DNA of 64,000 nt from Streptomyces glaucescens. Lineage in GTDB: Bacteria; Actinomycetota; Actinomycetes; Streptomycetales; Streptomycetaceae. The stretch spans positions 1,706,501-1,770,500 of the forward strand of contig NZ_CP009438.1 of NCBI RefSeq assembly GCF_000761215.1, read 5' to 3'. The position numbers and the translations under genes are program-made. Shown piece by piece: positions 1 to 7,631 of this stretch; the stretch's first letter is position 1, and the number at the start of each line of letters is the position of its first letter. The notes below the pieces were generated by a model that was not told the DNA's origin, searched no databases, and saw only the letters and a program-made list of their open reading frames with translations.

Positions 1-164
1 AAGGCGGAGGTCACCAGGTAGAGCACGGCGATGGCGAGGAAGCCGCGCACCCAGGGGTCGGCGTCGAGCTGGTAGATCCCGATGGCGGTCGCGGCCATCG
101 CGACGGCGAAGGAGGCGACGGCCTGACCGTAGAAGGCGGCGGTGTTCTGCTGCTTGTCACTCAT
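1..164 (-). CDS. YiaA/YiaB-family small membrane protein (partial, C-terminus outside window)
   Basis: Only about 54 N-terminal residues are inside the window and the 3' end is cut by its left edge. The protein starts MSDKQQNTAAFYGQAV, followed by one hydrophobic helix (about residues 15-33), a short polar hinge containing DADPW, and the start of a second helix. This two-helix plan and the polar N-terminus match the YiaA/YiaB inner-membrane family, whose function is unknown. I chose the ATG at 164 as the only sensible start in frame. Confidence 0.7.
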   Translation of the reverse strand, partial: MSDKQQNTAAFYGQAVASFAVAMAATAIGIYQLDADPWVRGFLAIAVLYLVTSA

Positions 165-223
165 GGGATCCAGCGTCGGCGGACGTGGCCGGCGCCACAT
201 CCGCCGCCGTACTCAGACGGTAC

Positions 224-1375
224 TCAGAATGCCGACACCCCCGTCAGCGCCCGCCCGATGAGCAGCTTCTGGATCTGGCTGGTGCCCTCGTAGAGGGTCA
301 TCACGCGGGCGTCGCGCAGGAGCTTGCCGGCGGGGTACTCGTCGATGTAGCCGTAGCCGCCGAAGACCTGGAGGGCGTTGTTCGCGGCCCGCACGGCCGC
401 CTCGGAGGCGAAGAGCTTGGCCTTGGACGCCTCGGTGGCGAAGGGCAGGCCGCGGTCGACCAGGTCGGCGACCCGCCAGGTCAGCAGCCGGGCCGCGTCG
501 ACGTCCACGGCGATGTCGCTGATCAGCTCCTGGACGAGCTGGTGGTGGGCGATGGTCCGGCCGAACTGCTCGCGCTCGCCCGCGTGGCGCACCGCCGCGT
601 CCAGGGCGGCCTGCGCGATGCCGACACAGCCGGCCGCCACCGACATCCGGCCCTTGGCGAGCGCGGACATGGCGACGGTGAAGCCCTTGCCCTCCTCGCC
701 CAGCATCGCCGAGGCGGGCACCCGGACGTCCTCCAGGACGAGTTCGGCGGTCGCCTGGCCGCGCAGTCCGAGCTTGCCGTGGACGGTGCGGCGGGTCAGG
801 CCGGGGGTGTCGGCCGGTACCAGGAAGGCGCTGACGCCCTTGTGGCCGGGCGCGTCCGTGGACCGGGCGAAGAGCAGCACCACGTCGGCCCAGGTGCCGT
901 TGGTGATGAACATCTTGGTGCCGTTCACGACGTACTCGTCGCCGTCGCGGACCGCGCGGGTGGCCAGGCTGCCCGCGTCGGAGCCGGTGCCGGGTTCGGT
1001 GAGCCCGAAGCAGCCGACCAGCTCGCCGGAGGTGAGGCCGGGCAGCCACCGCCGCTTCTGCTCCTCGTCCCCCCAGGCCGCGATGGTCTTGGCGACCAGC
1101 CCGAGGGAGACGGAGACGATGCCGCGCACGGAGGAGTCGCCGCGGCCCAGCTCCTCCGTGACGAGGCAGTAGGCGAGGTGGTCGCCGCCGGACCCGCCGT
1201 ACTCCTCGTCGACGGTGAGCCCGAGGAAGCCGACCTCGCCGAGCTTCTTCACGATGCCCCGGTCGACCTCCTCGGCCCGGTCCCAGGCGATGACATGGGG
1301 GGCGATCTCGCGCTCCACGAAGTCCCGGGCGAGCTGCCGTACGGCGGTCTGTTCCTCGCTGAGCTCCAGGTTCAT
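224..1375 (-). CDS. Acyl-CoA dehydrogenase
   Basis: A 383-aa FAD-dependent acyl-CoA dehydrogenase, full length for the family. These enzymes introduce a trans-2,3 double bond into acyl-CoA thioesters in fatty-acid or branched-chain oxidation. The usual order is visible: N-terminal helical domain (about 1-115), middle beta domain beginning with CFGLTEPGTGSD, and a C-terminal helical domain with REQFGRTIAHHQ. The likely catalytic Glu lies near the end in TLYEGTSQIQ. The substrate cannot be read from sequence. The gene is divergent from a TetR regulator, and a palindromic operator at 1433-1451 lies between them. The ribosome binding site before the ATG is weak. Confidence 0.93.
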   Translation of the reverse strand: MNLELSEEQTAVRQLARDFVEREIAPHVIAWDRAEEVDRGIVKKLGEVGFLGLTVDEEYGGSGGDHLAYCLVTEELGRGDSSVRGIVSVSLGLVAKTIAAWGDEEQKRRWLPGLTSGELVGCFGLTEPGTGSDAGSLATRAVRDGDEYVVNGTKMFITNGTWADVVLLFARSTDAPGHKGVSAFLVPADTPGLTRRTVHGKLGLRGQATAELVLEDVRVPASAMLGEEGKGFTVAMSALAKGRMSVAAGCVGIAQAALDAAVRHAGEREQFGRTIAHHQLVQELISDIAVDVDAARLLTWRVADLVDRGLPFATEASKAKLFASEAAVRAANNALQVFGGYGYIDEYPAGKLLRDARVMTLYEGTSQIQKLLIGRALTGVSAF

Positions 1376-1432
1376 GACGCGTCACCCCACACGTAGGTCG
1401 CATGAGGGCCGCCGGCGGAGAGCGGCCCCGTT

Positions 1433-1451
1433 AAATTAGCACTGCTAGTTT
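1433..1451. promoter_or_regulatory. 19-bp palindromic operator, copy 1 (TetR-type)
   Basis: AAATTAGCA-C-TGCTAGTTT is a palindrome with 8 of 9 paired positions. It sits between the divergent acyl-CoA dehydrogenase and TetR genes. Palindromes of the same length and core occur at 5592-5610 and 62874-62892 in front of other acyl/aldehyde oxidation genes. I infer that the neighbouring TetR protein binds all three. It probably overlaps the promoter of the TetR gene, whose ATG is only 18 bp downstream. Confidence 0.7.
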
Positions 1452-1468
1452 ACAGTCGCAGCCCTACT

Positions 1469-2119
1469 ATGTGCGCCATGGCCCGACCGCGCAAGCCCCT
1501 GCTCAGCACCGACCGGATCGTCGACACGGCGCGGGAACTCGTGGACGCCGAGGGCCTGGCGGCCGTCTCCACCCGGCGGCTCGCCGCCGAGCTGGGGGTG
1601 AGCGGGCCGTCGCTCTACAACCACTTCCGCACCAAGGACGAGATCCTGGAGGCGGTCGCCGACTCGGTGAGCGCCCAGGTCGACCTGTCGATGTTCGAGG
1701 ACGGCCGGGACTGGCGCACCGCCCTGCACGACTGGGCGGTCTCCTACCGCGCGGCCCTGCGCGACCACCCGAACATCGTCCCGGTGCTCGCCCGCGGCCC
1801 CGGCCGCCGCCCCGCCGCCCTGCGGCTCGCCGACGCGGTCTACGGCGCGATGGTCGAGGCCGGCTGGCCGCCCGCCCAGGCCACCTCGATCGGCGCGCTG
1901 ATGCGGTACTTCATCATGGGCTCCGCGCTCGGCTCGTTCGCCGGCGGCTTCCCGGACGACGCCGACGCGTACGACCCGGCCGACTACCCCCACCTCGGGC
2001 AGGCGCACCGCCTCGCCGAGCAGCAGGAGAAGGTCGACGAACGGGCCTTCGAGACCGGGCTCACGGCCCTGCTGGACGGGCTGGCGCAGCAGTACGCGCG
2101 GCTCGCGCCGTCCGCGTAG
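1469..2119 (+). CDS. TetR/AcrR-family transcriptional regulator
   Basis: A 216-aa one-component repressor. The N-terminal helix-turn-helix covers about residues 10-55 and is typical of TetR (VSTRRLAAELGVSGPSLYNHF). The C-terminal ligand-binding half is not diagnostic. An alternative start at 1478 gives MARPRKP. No Shine-Dalgarno sequence precedes either ATG, so the transcript may be leaderless. Its position opposite an acyl-CoA dehydrogenase and the shared palindrome suggest that it senses an acyl-CoA or a related metabolite and controls the dehydrogenase and itself. That role is inference. Confidence 0.9.
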   Translation: MCAMARPRKPLLSTDRIVDTARELVDAEGLAAVSTRRLAAELGVSGPSLYNHFRTKDEILEAVADSVSAQVDLSMFEDGRDWRTALHDWAVSYRAALRDHPNIVPVLARGPGRRPAALRLADAVYGAMVEAGWPPAQATSIGALMRYFIMGSALGSFAGGFPDDADAYDPADYPHLGQAHRLAEQQEKVDERAFETGLTALLDGLAQQYARLAPSA

Positions 2120-2178
2120 GACGCCGGCGCACGAGGGTTCGGCGCGCGCCGAACCGTGCCTGGCCCATCCTGGGAGGC

Positions 2179-2889
2179 ATGACCACCAGGGACACCCGGG
2201 CGGCCGGACTCGCCGCGTTCGCCGGCCTGATCGCCGACACCACACGGGCCGCCTGCCTGCTCGCGCTGCTCGACGGGCGGGCGTGGACCGCCGGCGAGCT
2301 GGCGCGCCGCGCGGGCGTCGCGCCGTCCACACTGAGCGAGCACCTCGGCAAGCTCGTCGCGGGCGGCCTGCTCGCCGAGGAACGGCAGGGACGGCACCGG
2401 TACGTCCGGCTCGCCGACGCGCGCACCGCACAGCTGCTGGAGGATTTGGCGGCGCAGGTCACACCGCGGGCCCCGGGACGGCCCGGGGGCCTGCGCGAGT
2501 CGAGCGCGGGCTCCGCCATGGCCCGCGGACGCACCTGCTACGACCATCTCGCCGGGCGCCTCGGCATCGCGGTCACCGACGCGTTCGGTGAGCTGGGCCT
2601 GCTGGACCGGGAGGGCGGGTTCGCGCTCACCGGAGCGGGACTGGCCTGGTTCGGCGCGACCGGCATCCCGCTCGACCGCACCGGCCGCCGCCCGCTGGCC
2701 CGCGCCTGCCTCGACTGGACCGAACGCCGGCCGCACCTCGCCGGGACCGCGGGCGCCGCCCTGTGCCGCCACGCCCTCGACGCGGGCTGGTGCGTGCGGA
2801 TCGGCTCCGAGCGCGCCGTGAAGGTGACGGCCGACGGCGAGCGGGCGCTGGCGGAGCTGCTGGGCATCGCGCCGGGCTCGCTGCGCTGA
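2179..2889 (+). CDS. ArsR-family winged-helix transcriptional regulator
   Basis: A 236-aa protein with an ArsR-like winged helix in the first 90 residues (ELARRAGVAPSTLSEHLGKL, then the wing around RQGRHRYVRL). The C-terminal extension of about 140 residues ends with WCVRIGSERAVKVTADGERAL. This long ArsR type is common in actinobacteria and lacks the metal-binding Cys box of classical ArsR or SmtB. The purine-rich GGGAGG lies only one base from the ATG at 2179, so the start is uncertain or the mRNA is leaderless. The target is unknown. The gene faces the alcohol dehydrogenase convergently. Confidence 0.85.
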   Translation: MTTRDTRAAGLAAFAGLIADTTRAACLLALLDGRAWTAGELARRAGVAPSTLSEHLGKLVAGGLLAEERQGRHRYVRLADARTAQLLEDLAAQVTPRAPGRPGGLRESSAGSAMARGRTCYDHLAGRLGIAVTDAFGELGLLDREGGFALTGAGLAWFGATGIPLDRTGRRPLARACLDWTERRPHLAGTAGAALCRHALDAGWCVRIGSERAVKVTADGERALAELLGIAPGSLR

Positions 2890-2957
2890 CGCGGCGCCGG
2901 CAGCGGCCCGGAGCCGCGAGCGCGCCGGTCACCGCCCGCTCGCCTCTCCTCACCACG

Positions 2958-3014
2958 GGCCGCCCCCGGCCGCGGAAGGGCGAGTCCCTCTCCCGCGCGC
3001 GGCCGGGGCCGCCG
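2958..3014. terminator. GC-rich hairpin between convergent genes
   Basis: An imperfect inverted repeat pairs a GCCGCCCCCGGCCGCG-like left arm with a CGCGGCCGGGGCCGCC-like right arm. It lies between the 3' ends of the ArsR gene and the alcohol dehydrogenase gene and is a plausible bidirectional terminator. No T-tract is present, which is usual in Streptomyces. Confidence 0.4.
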
Positions 3015-3040
3015 CCGCGCCGGACGGCCGCCGCGTGACG

Positions 3041-4138
3041 TCAGAAGACGACCAGCGCCCGGCCGCCCTTGCCCGCCAGCATGTTCTCGAACGCCGCCGG
3101 GATGCCGTCCAGGGCGATCCGCTCGGTCACCAGCGCGCCGAGGTCCAGCCGGCCCTCACGGACGTGTCCGGCGAGCACCGGCAGGTCGCGCGCGGGGTCG
3201 CTGTTGCCGTAGACGCAGCCGGAGAGGGTGCGGCCCCAGTGGAAGATCTCCAGGGCGTTGAAGGTGACCTGCTGGTCCTTGCCGCCGATGCCGACGACCG
3301 TGGTCCGGCCGCCGCGCCGGGTGGACTCCCAGGCGGCGCGGATGGTGACGGCCCGGCCCACGCACTCCACGGCCACGTCGACGCCCTGCCCGCCCGTCAG
3401 GGCGCGGATCGCGCGCGGGGTCGTGTCGGAGGCGACCACGTAGTCGGTGGCGCCCGCCGCCCGCGCCAGCTCCTCCTTCTGCGCGGAGACGTCCACGGCG
3501 ACGATCCTCGACGCGCCCGCGATCCGGGCGGCCTGGAGGGCGGCGAGACCCACTCCGCCGACGCCGAACACGGCGACCGTCTCGCCCTCGCGGACCCGCG
3601 CCGAGTGGTGGACGGCGCCGTAGCCGGTGAGCACGGCACAGCCGAGCAGGGCCGCGTCCGTGAGCGGCACACCGTCCGGGGCGGGCAGCACGCAGTTCGC
3701 CCCCACCACGGTCTCCTCGGCGAACGCGGCGACGTTCAGGCCGGGGTGCAGCTCGCTGCCGTCGTCGGCGCGGCGGGCGTGGACGGCGCCGATGCCGCCG
3801 AGGGCGTTGGCGCACAGCCACACCTCACCGAGCGCGCAGGCGGGGCAGTTCCCGCAGGACGGCGCCCAGTTGAGGACGACCGGGTCGCCCGGGGCGACAT
3901 GGGTGACGCCCTCGCCGACGGCGAGCACGGTGCCCGCGCCCTCGTGGCCGAGGACGGCCGGGAGGGGCACCTTCATGGTGCCGTTGGACAGGGACAGGTC
4001 GGAGTGGCACACCCCGGCGGCGGCCAGCCGGACCCGGACCTGCCCGGGTCCGGGCTCGGGCAGCTCGATGCCGGTGATCTCCAGCGGGGCGCCGACGGCG
4101 GGCACGACGGCGGCCCGGACGGTGGCAGGCACGGCCAT
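3041..4138 (-). CDS. Zinc-dependent alcohol dehydrogenase (MDR family)
   Basis: A 365-aa medium-chain dehydrogenase/reductase. Catalytic zinc ligands are visible as Cys44 (GVCHSDLS) and His65 (GHEGAGTV). The structural zinc lobe carries Cys95, Cys98, Cys101 and Cys109. The Rossmann motif GVGGVGLAA follows in the middle of the protein. It probably oxidises an alcohol to an aldehyde with NAD. It lies 29 bp downstream of the aldehyde dehydrogenase on the same strand. The pair can carry out alcohol to aldehyde to acid, so the two are very likely one operon. Confidence 0.92.
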   Translation of the reverse strand: MAVPATVRAAVVPAVGAPLEITGIELPEPGPGQVRVRLAAAGVCHSDLSLSNGTMKVPLPAVLGHEGAGTVLAVGEGVTHVAPGDPVVLNWAPSCGNCPACALGEVWLCANALGGIGAVHARRADDGSELHPGLNVAAFAEETVVGANCVLPAPDGVPLTDAALLGCAVLTGYGAVHHSARVREGETVAVFGVGGVGLAALQAARIAGASRIVAVDVSAQKEELARAAGATDYVVASDTTPRAIRALTGGQGVDVAVECVGRAVTIRAAWESTRRGGRTTVVGIGGKDQQVTFNALEIFHWGRTLSGCVYGNSDPARDLPVLAGHVREGRLDLGALVTERIALDGIPAAFENMLAGKGGRALVVF

Positions 4139-4167
4139 GACAGATGACTCCTAGGACCCGGAGGGGC

Positions 4168-5556
4168 TCAGAACTGGAGGGACTTGGTCTGCAGGTACTC
4201 GGCCAGGCCGTGGCTGCCGAGTTCCCGGCCCACGCCCGACTGCTTGTAACCGCCGAAGGGGGCCAGCGGGTTGAACCGGCCGCCGTTGATGTCGACCTGC
4301 CCGGTCTCCATCCGGCGCGCGAAGGCGACCGCCGTCGCCTCGTCGGCCGCCCAGACCGCGCCCGCCAGGCCGTAGACCGTGCCGTTGGCGATGCGCAGGG
4401 CGTCCTCCTCGTCCTCGTAGCGCAGGATCGACAGGACGGGGCCGAAGATCTCCTCCTGGGCGATGGTCATCCCGGGGGTGACGTCGGCGAAGACGGTGGG
4501 GCTGACGAAGTAGCCCCGCTCACGCGGGGCGTCGGGGCCGCCGGCCACCAGCCGGGCGCCCTCGGCGACGCCCTGCGCGATGTACCCGAGCACCCGCCGC
4601 TGCTGCTTGGCGTTCACCACCGGGCCGATGCGGTCGCCGTACTTGGCGGCGGCGGCCGCCGCCAGCTCGACCGCCTCGTCGTAGCGGTCGCGGTGGACCA
4701 GCATCCGGGTCCAGGCACTGCACGTCTGGCCGGAGTTGGACATCACGTTGGCGACGCCCACGTTGACCGCCTTGTCCAGGTCCGCGCCGGGCAGGATGAC
4801 GTTGGCGGACTTGCCGCCCAGCTCCAGGGCGACCTTCTTGACGCCGGAGCCGGCGACCGCGCCGATCCGCCGGCCGACGGCGGTGGAGCCGGTGAAGGAG
4901 ACCAGGTCGACGCCCGGGTGCTCGGCGAGCGCCTGGCCGGCGACCGGGCCGAGCCCGGTGACCAGGTTGAAGACACCGGCGGGGATCCCGGCCCCGTCGA
5001 CCACCTCGGCGAAGAGCTGGGCGGTGAGCGGGGTGTCCTCGGCGGGCTTCAGGACGATCGTGCAGCCCGCGGCGAGCGCGGGGGCGACCTTGGCGACGAT
5101 CTGGTGCAGCGGGTAGTTCCAGGGGGTGATCGCGGCGACCACGCCGATCGGCTCGTGGAGGACGGTGGAGTTGCCGACCTTCTCCTCGAAGGCGTGTCCG
5201 GCGGCCAGTTCGGCGTAGGAGCCCGCTACCGCGACCGGCGCCCCGACGTGGACGGTCCGGGAGAACTTCAGCGGCGAGCCCAGTTCGGCGGTGACCGTCT
5301 CGGCGATCTCCTCGGCCCGCGCCACCAGGCCGTCCCGCAGGGCGGACAGCCGCGCGGCGCGCTCGGCAGGCGGGGTGGCGGCCCAGCCCGGCAGGGCGGT
5401 GCGGGCGGCCCCCACGGCGTTGTCGACGTCCAGCGCGGTGCCCGCCGGCACCTGGCCGACGATCTGCTCGTCGACCGGGTTCACGACGTCGATGACGTCG
5501 GCTCCGGCCGCCGGGCGCCAGGCGCCGTCGATGTACATGCCGTCATGTGCCTTCAT
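4168..5556 (-). CDS. NAD(P)-dependent aldehyde dehydrogenase
   Basis: A 462-aa aldehyde dehydrogenase of normal length. The catalytic Cys279 lies in NSGQTCSAW, the general base Glu245 in LELGGKS, and the cofactor loop is FTGSTAVGRR. It oxidises an aldehyde to its acid, and the specificity is not readable. The ATG at 5556 follows a good GGAGGG ribosome binding site. The open frame continues upstream through the repeat region, but that part looks non-coding. A 19-bp palindrome at 5592-5610 lies 36 bp upstream of the start, which places the gene in the suggested TetR regulon. Confidence 0.93.
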   Translation of the reverse strand: MKAHDGMYIDGAWRPAAGADVIDVVNPVDEQIVGQVPAGTALDVDNAVGAARTALPGWAATPPAERAARLSALRDGLVARAEEIAETVTAELGSPLKFSRTVHVGAPVAVAGSYAELAAGHAFEEKVGNSTVLHEPIGVVAAITPWNYPLHQIVAKVAPALAAGCTIVLKPAEDTPLTAQLFAEVVDGAGIPAGVFNLVTGLGPVAGQALAEHPGVDLVSFTGSTAVGRRIGAVAGSGVKKVALELGGKSANVILPGADLDKAVNVGVANVMSNSGQTCSAWTRMLVHRDRYDEAVELAAAAAAKYGDRIGPVVNAKQQRRVLGYIAQGVAEGARLVAGGPDAPRERGYFVSPTVFADVTPGMTIAQEEIFGPVLSILRYEDEEDALRIANGTVYGLAGAVWAADEATAVAFARRMETGQVDINGGRFNPLAPFGGYKQSGVGRELGSHGLAEYLQTKSLQF

Positions 5557-5591
5557 CGCGTTCCCTCCGGGCGGGCCTCGTCGTCGCCCCC

Positions 5592-5610
5592 AAACTAGCG
5601 CCGTTAGTTT
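5592..5610. promoter_or_regulatory. 19-bp palindromic operator, copy 2
   Basis: AAACTAGCG-C-CGTTAGTTT is symmetric at 8 of 9 pairs and has the same architecture as the site at 1433-1451. It lies 36 bp upstream of the aldehyde dehydrogenase ATG on the minus strand, where a repressor could block the promoter. Confidence 0.7.
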
Positions 5611-5837
5611 TACGGCACCAGGGGCGCTCCGCATGGCACGGCTCACCCTGCCCGGGCCCGGCCCGGAAGTCGACCCGCGTCCCGCGCGGACCGGCGAGCG
5701 TGTCCGCGCCGAGGGTCGGCGCGGACGGCCGCCGGGGCGCCGACGAACGGCAGCCCGGCCACCACCACGGCGGACCGGACACGGGCACGGGCATCCGCAC
5801 GGACCGACCGGGCCCGGGCGTGCACCGCAGGCGCCCC

Positions 5838-6335
5838 GGACCGGGGCCCGGGTGCGGTGGCGCCCCGGTACCCGGGCGAGGGCACGGGCGTCCCCGCGGG
5901 CCGGCCGGGCAGGGGGCGGGCGCTGCGGGGGCCCCGGATCGGGATTCGGGCGCGGCAGCGCCCCGGTACGCGGGCGCGGGCACGGGCGTCCCCGCGGGCC
6001 GGCCGGGCGCGGGGCGGGCGCTGCGGGCGCCCCGGATCGGGATCCGGGCGCAGCAGCGCACCGGTACCCGGGCGCGGGACAGGCATCCGCGCGGCCCAGC
6101 CGGGCACGGGGCGGACGCTGCGGGGCCGTGCGGGGGGGGCGGCCCCGGACCGGAGCGTGGGTGCGGCAGCGCCCCGGTGCGCGGGCGCAGGCGTCCGCGC
6201 GGGCCGGCGGGCATCCGCTCGGCCCGGCCGGGCGCGGCGCAGGCGCTGCGGGGCGGTGCGGGGGCCCCGGACCGGGGTCCGGGTGCGGCAGCGCCACGGT
6301 ACCCGGGCGCGGGCATCCGCTCGGGCGCCGGTGCC
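5838..6335. repeat. Tandem repeat array, about 98-bp unit, about five degenerate copies
   Basis: The phrase CGCCCCGGTA and close variants recur at 5861, 5959, 6057, 6170 and 6292, giving periods of 98, 98, 113 and 122 bp. Each unit contains, in order, GCAGCGCCCCGGTACCCGGG, a GGGCGCGGGCACGGGCGTCC-like stretch, a GGCCGGCCGGGCGCGGGG-like stretch, GGGCGCTGCGGG and CCCCGGATCGGGATCCGG. Several of these are self-complementary. The array fills the gap between the aldehyde dehydrogenase promoter and the 3' end of the MFS gene. All frames are open here only because the sequence is almost pure G and C. I see no gene in it. Confidence 0.85.
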
Positions 6336-6337
6336 GC

Positions 6338-7570
6338 TCAGGCGCCGCTGCGGCGGCGGGCCCGCGGCGCGCGCACCTCGCGCGCCCGCTCCCCCGCCGG
6401 CCGCTGCGCCGGTCCGCGCAGGGCGACCCCGCCGGACAGCAGCAGCAAGGCACCGAGCATCACGAACGGCGCGGCCACCCCCGCCACCCCGGCGACCAGG
6501 CCCGCCGCGGCCGGGGCGGCGGCCTGGCCGAGGCGGTTGCCGGTCAGCCGCAGGGCGAGCGCGGTGGACCGGGCGCCCTCGGGGGCGGCCTGCACGACGG
6601 TCGTCATGGACAGCGGCTGCCCGACGCCCAGGCAGAAGCCGAGCGCGGCCAGCATCAGGGCGAGCGCCCACACCGGCACCGGAACGGCGACGCCCGCGCA
6701 GAGCACCGCGGCCAGCAGGCAGGTCACGGCGAGCAGCGCGGTGCGGCCGAGCAGCCGCAGCAGCGGGGTGAGCACCAGGCGGCAGGCGATGGTGGCCGCC
6801 GCCCGCAGGCTGAGCAGCAGCCCGATCACCGACGGGGCGATGCCCCGGTGCTCACCGACCACCGGCAGGTAGGCGGTGAGGATGTCGGTGGCGGACAGCA
6901 CGGAGAGGCTGACCAGGATGCCCGCGGGCACACCGCGGGTGCGCAGGATGCGGTGCACGGGGACGCGGCCGCCCGCGGTCGTACGGGCTGCGGGGGTCGT
7001 ACGGCGGTGCTCGATGCGCCACAGCGAGGTGCAGGCCACCGCGGCGACGGCCCCGGCGACGAGCAGGGCGAGCGCGCTGCCGCCCGCCCGGTCGGGACCG
7101 CCGATCAGCGCGCCCGCCGCGATCGGGCCGACGAGCTGGCCGAGGGACGCGCCGATGGTGAAGTGGCCGAAGTTGCGGTCCTGTTCGTGCGGCGCGGACT
7201 GGCGGGCCACCAGGGACTGGGCGCCGATGACGAAGCAGAGGTGGCCGAGGCCCATCACGCCGCTCCAGACCGCCATGGCCCACAGGGAGCCGGCCAGGCC
7301 GCTGAGCGCGCAGCCGCCGGAGATCAGCACGACGCCCACGGGCAGCAGCGGCGCGCAGCGGCCGTGATCGGTACGGCGGCCCAGCGGAACGGCGGCGAAC
7401 ACCGGCAGCAGCGCGTAGACGCCCGCGATCACGCCGATGGCCCGTTCGTCCGCGCCCAGCGCGAGGGCCCGGTAGGAGACGGCGGGCCGGGCCATCGACA
7501 CCGCCCCCTGCGCGAAGCTGAAGGCGATGACGAGGCGGAGCAGCCAGCCGCGGTTCCCACCGGGCCTCAT
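6338..7570 (-). CDS. MFS transporter
   Basis: A 410-aa polytopic membrane protein with about twelve hydrophobic segments. The loop after segment two (PLGRRTDHGR) resembles the MFS G-x-x-x-D/R motif. The N-terminus (MRPGGNRGWLLRLVIAFSFAQG) fits the ATG at 7570, which follows a GGAGG-like site. It is probably a drug/proton or metabolite exporter, with no substrate visible. It starts 61 bp downstream of the citrate transporter stop on the same strand, so the two may be cotranscribed. Its 3' end runs into the 98-bp repeat array. Confidence 0.87.
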   Translation of the reverse strand: MRPGGNRGWLLRLVIAFSFAQGAVSMARPAVSYRALALGADERAIGVIAGVYALLPVFAAVPLGRRTDHGRCAPLLPVGVVLISGGCALSGLAGSLWAMAVWSGVMGLGHLCFVIGAQSLVARQSAPHEQDRNFGHFTIGASLGQLVGPIAAGALIGGPDRAGGSALALLVAGAVAAVACTSLWRIEHRRTTPAARTTAGGRVPVHRILRTRGVPAGILVSLSVLSATDILTAYLPVVGEHRGIAPSVIGLLLSLRAAATIACRLVLTPLLRLLGRTALLAVTCLLAAVLCAGVAVPVPVWALALMLAALGFCLGVGQPLSMTTVVQAAPEGARSTALALRLTGNRLGQAAAPAAAGLVAGVAGVAAPFVMLGALLLLSGGVALRGPAQRPAGERAREVRAPRARRRSGA

Positions 7571-7631
7571 GGTTGTTACCTCCGAAGGGGGAAGGAGTCG
7601 GGGGCGACGGACGTCGCAGGGGTCGGGTGCG

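Noticed and set aside
5838..6335. CRISPR array
   Set aside because: Units are about 98 bp and degenerate throughout, with no unique spacers and no cas genes.
5611..6453. N-terminal extension of the aldehyde dehydrogenase through the repeat array
   Set aside because: The upstream part is low-complexity Pro/Arg/Ala. The aldehyde dehydrogenase family starts near MKAHDGMYIDG with a proper ribosome binding site, and an operator lies in the extension.
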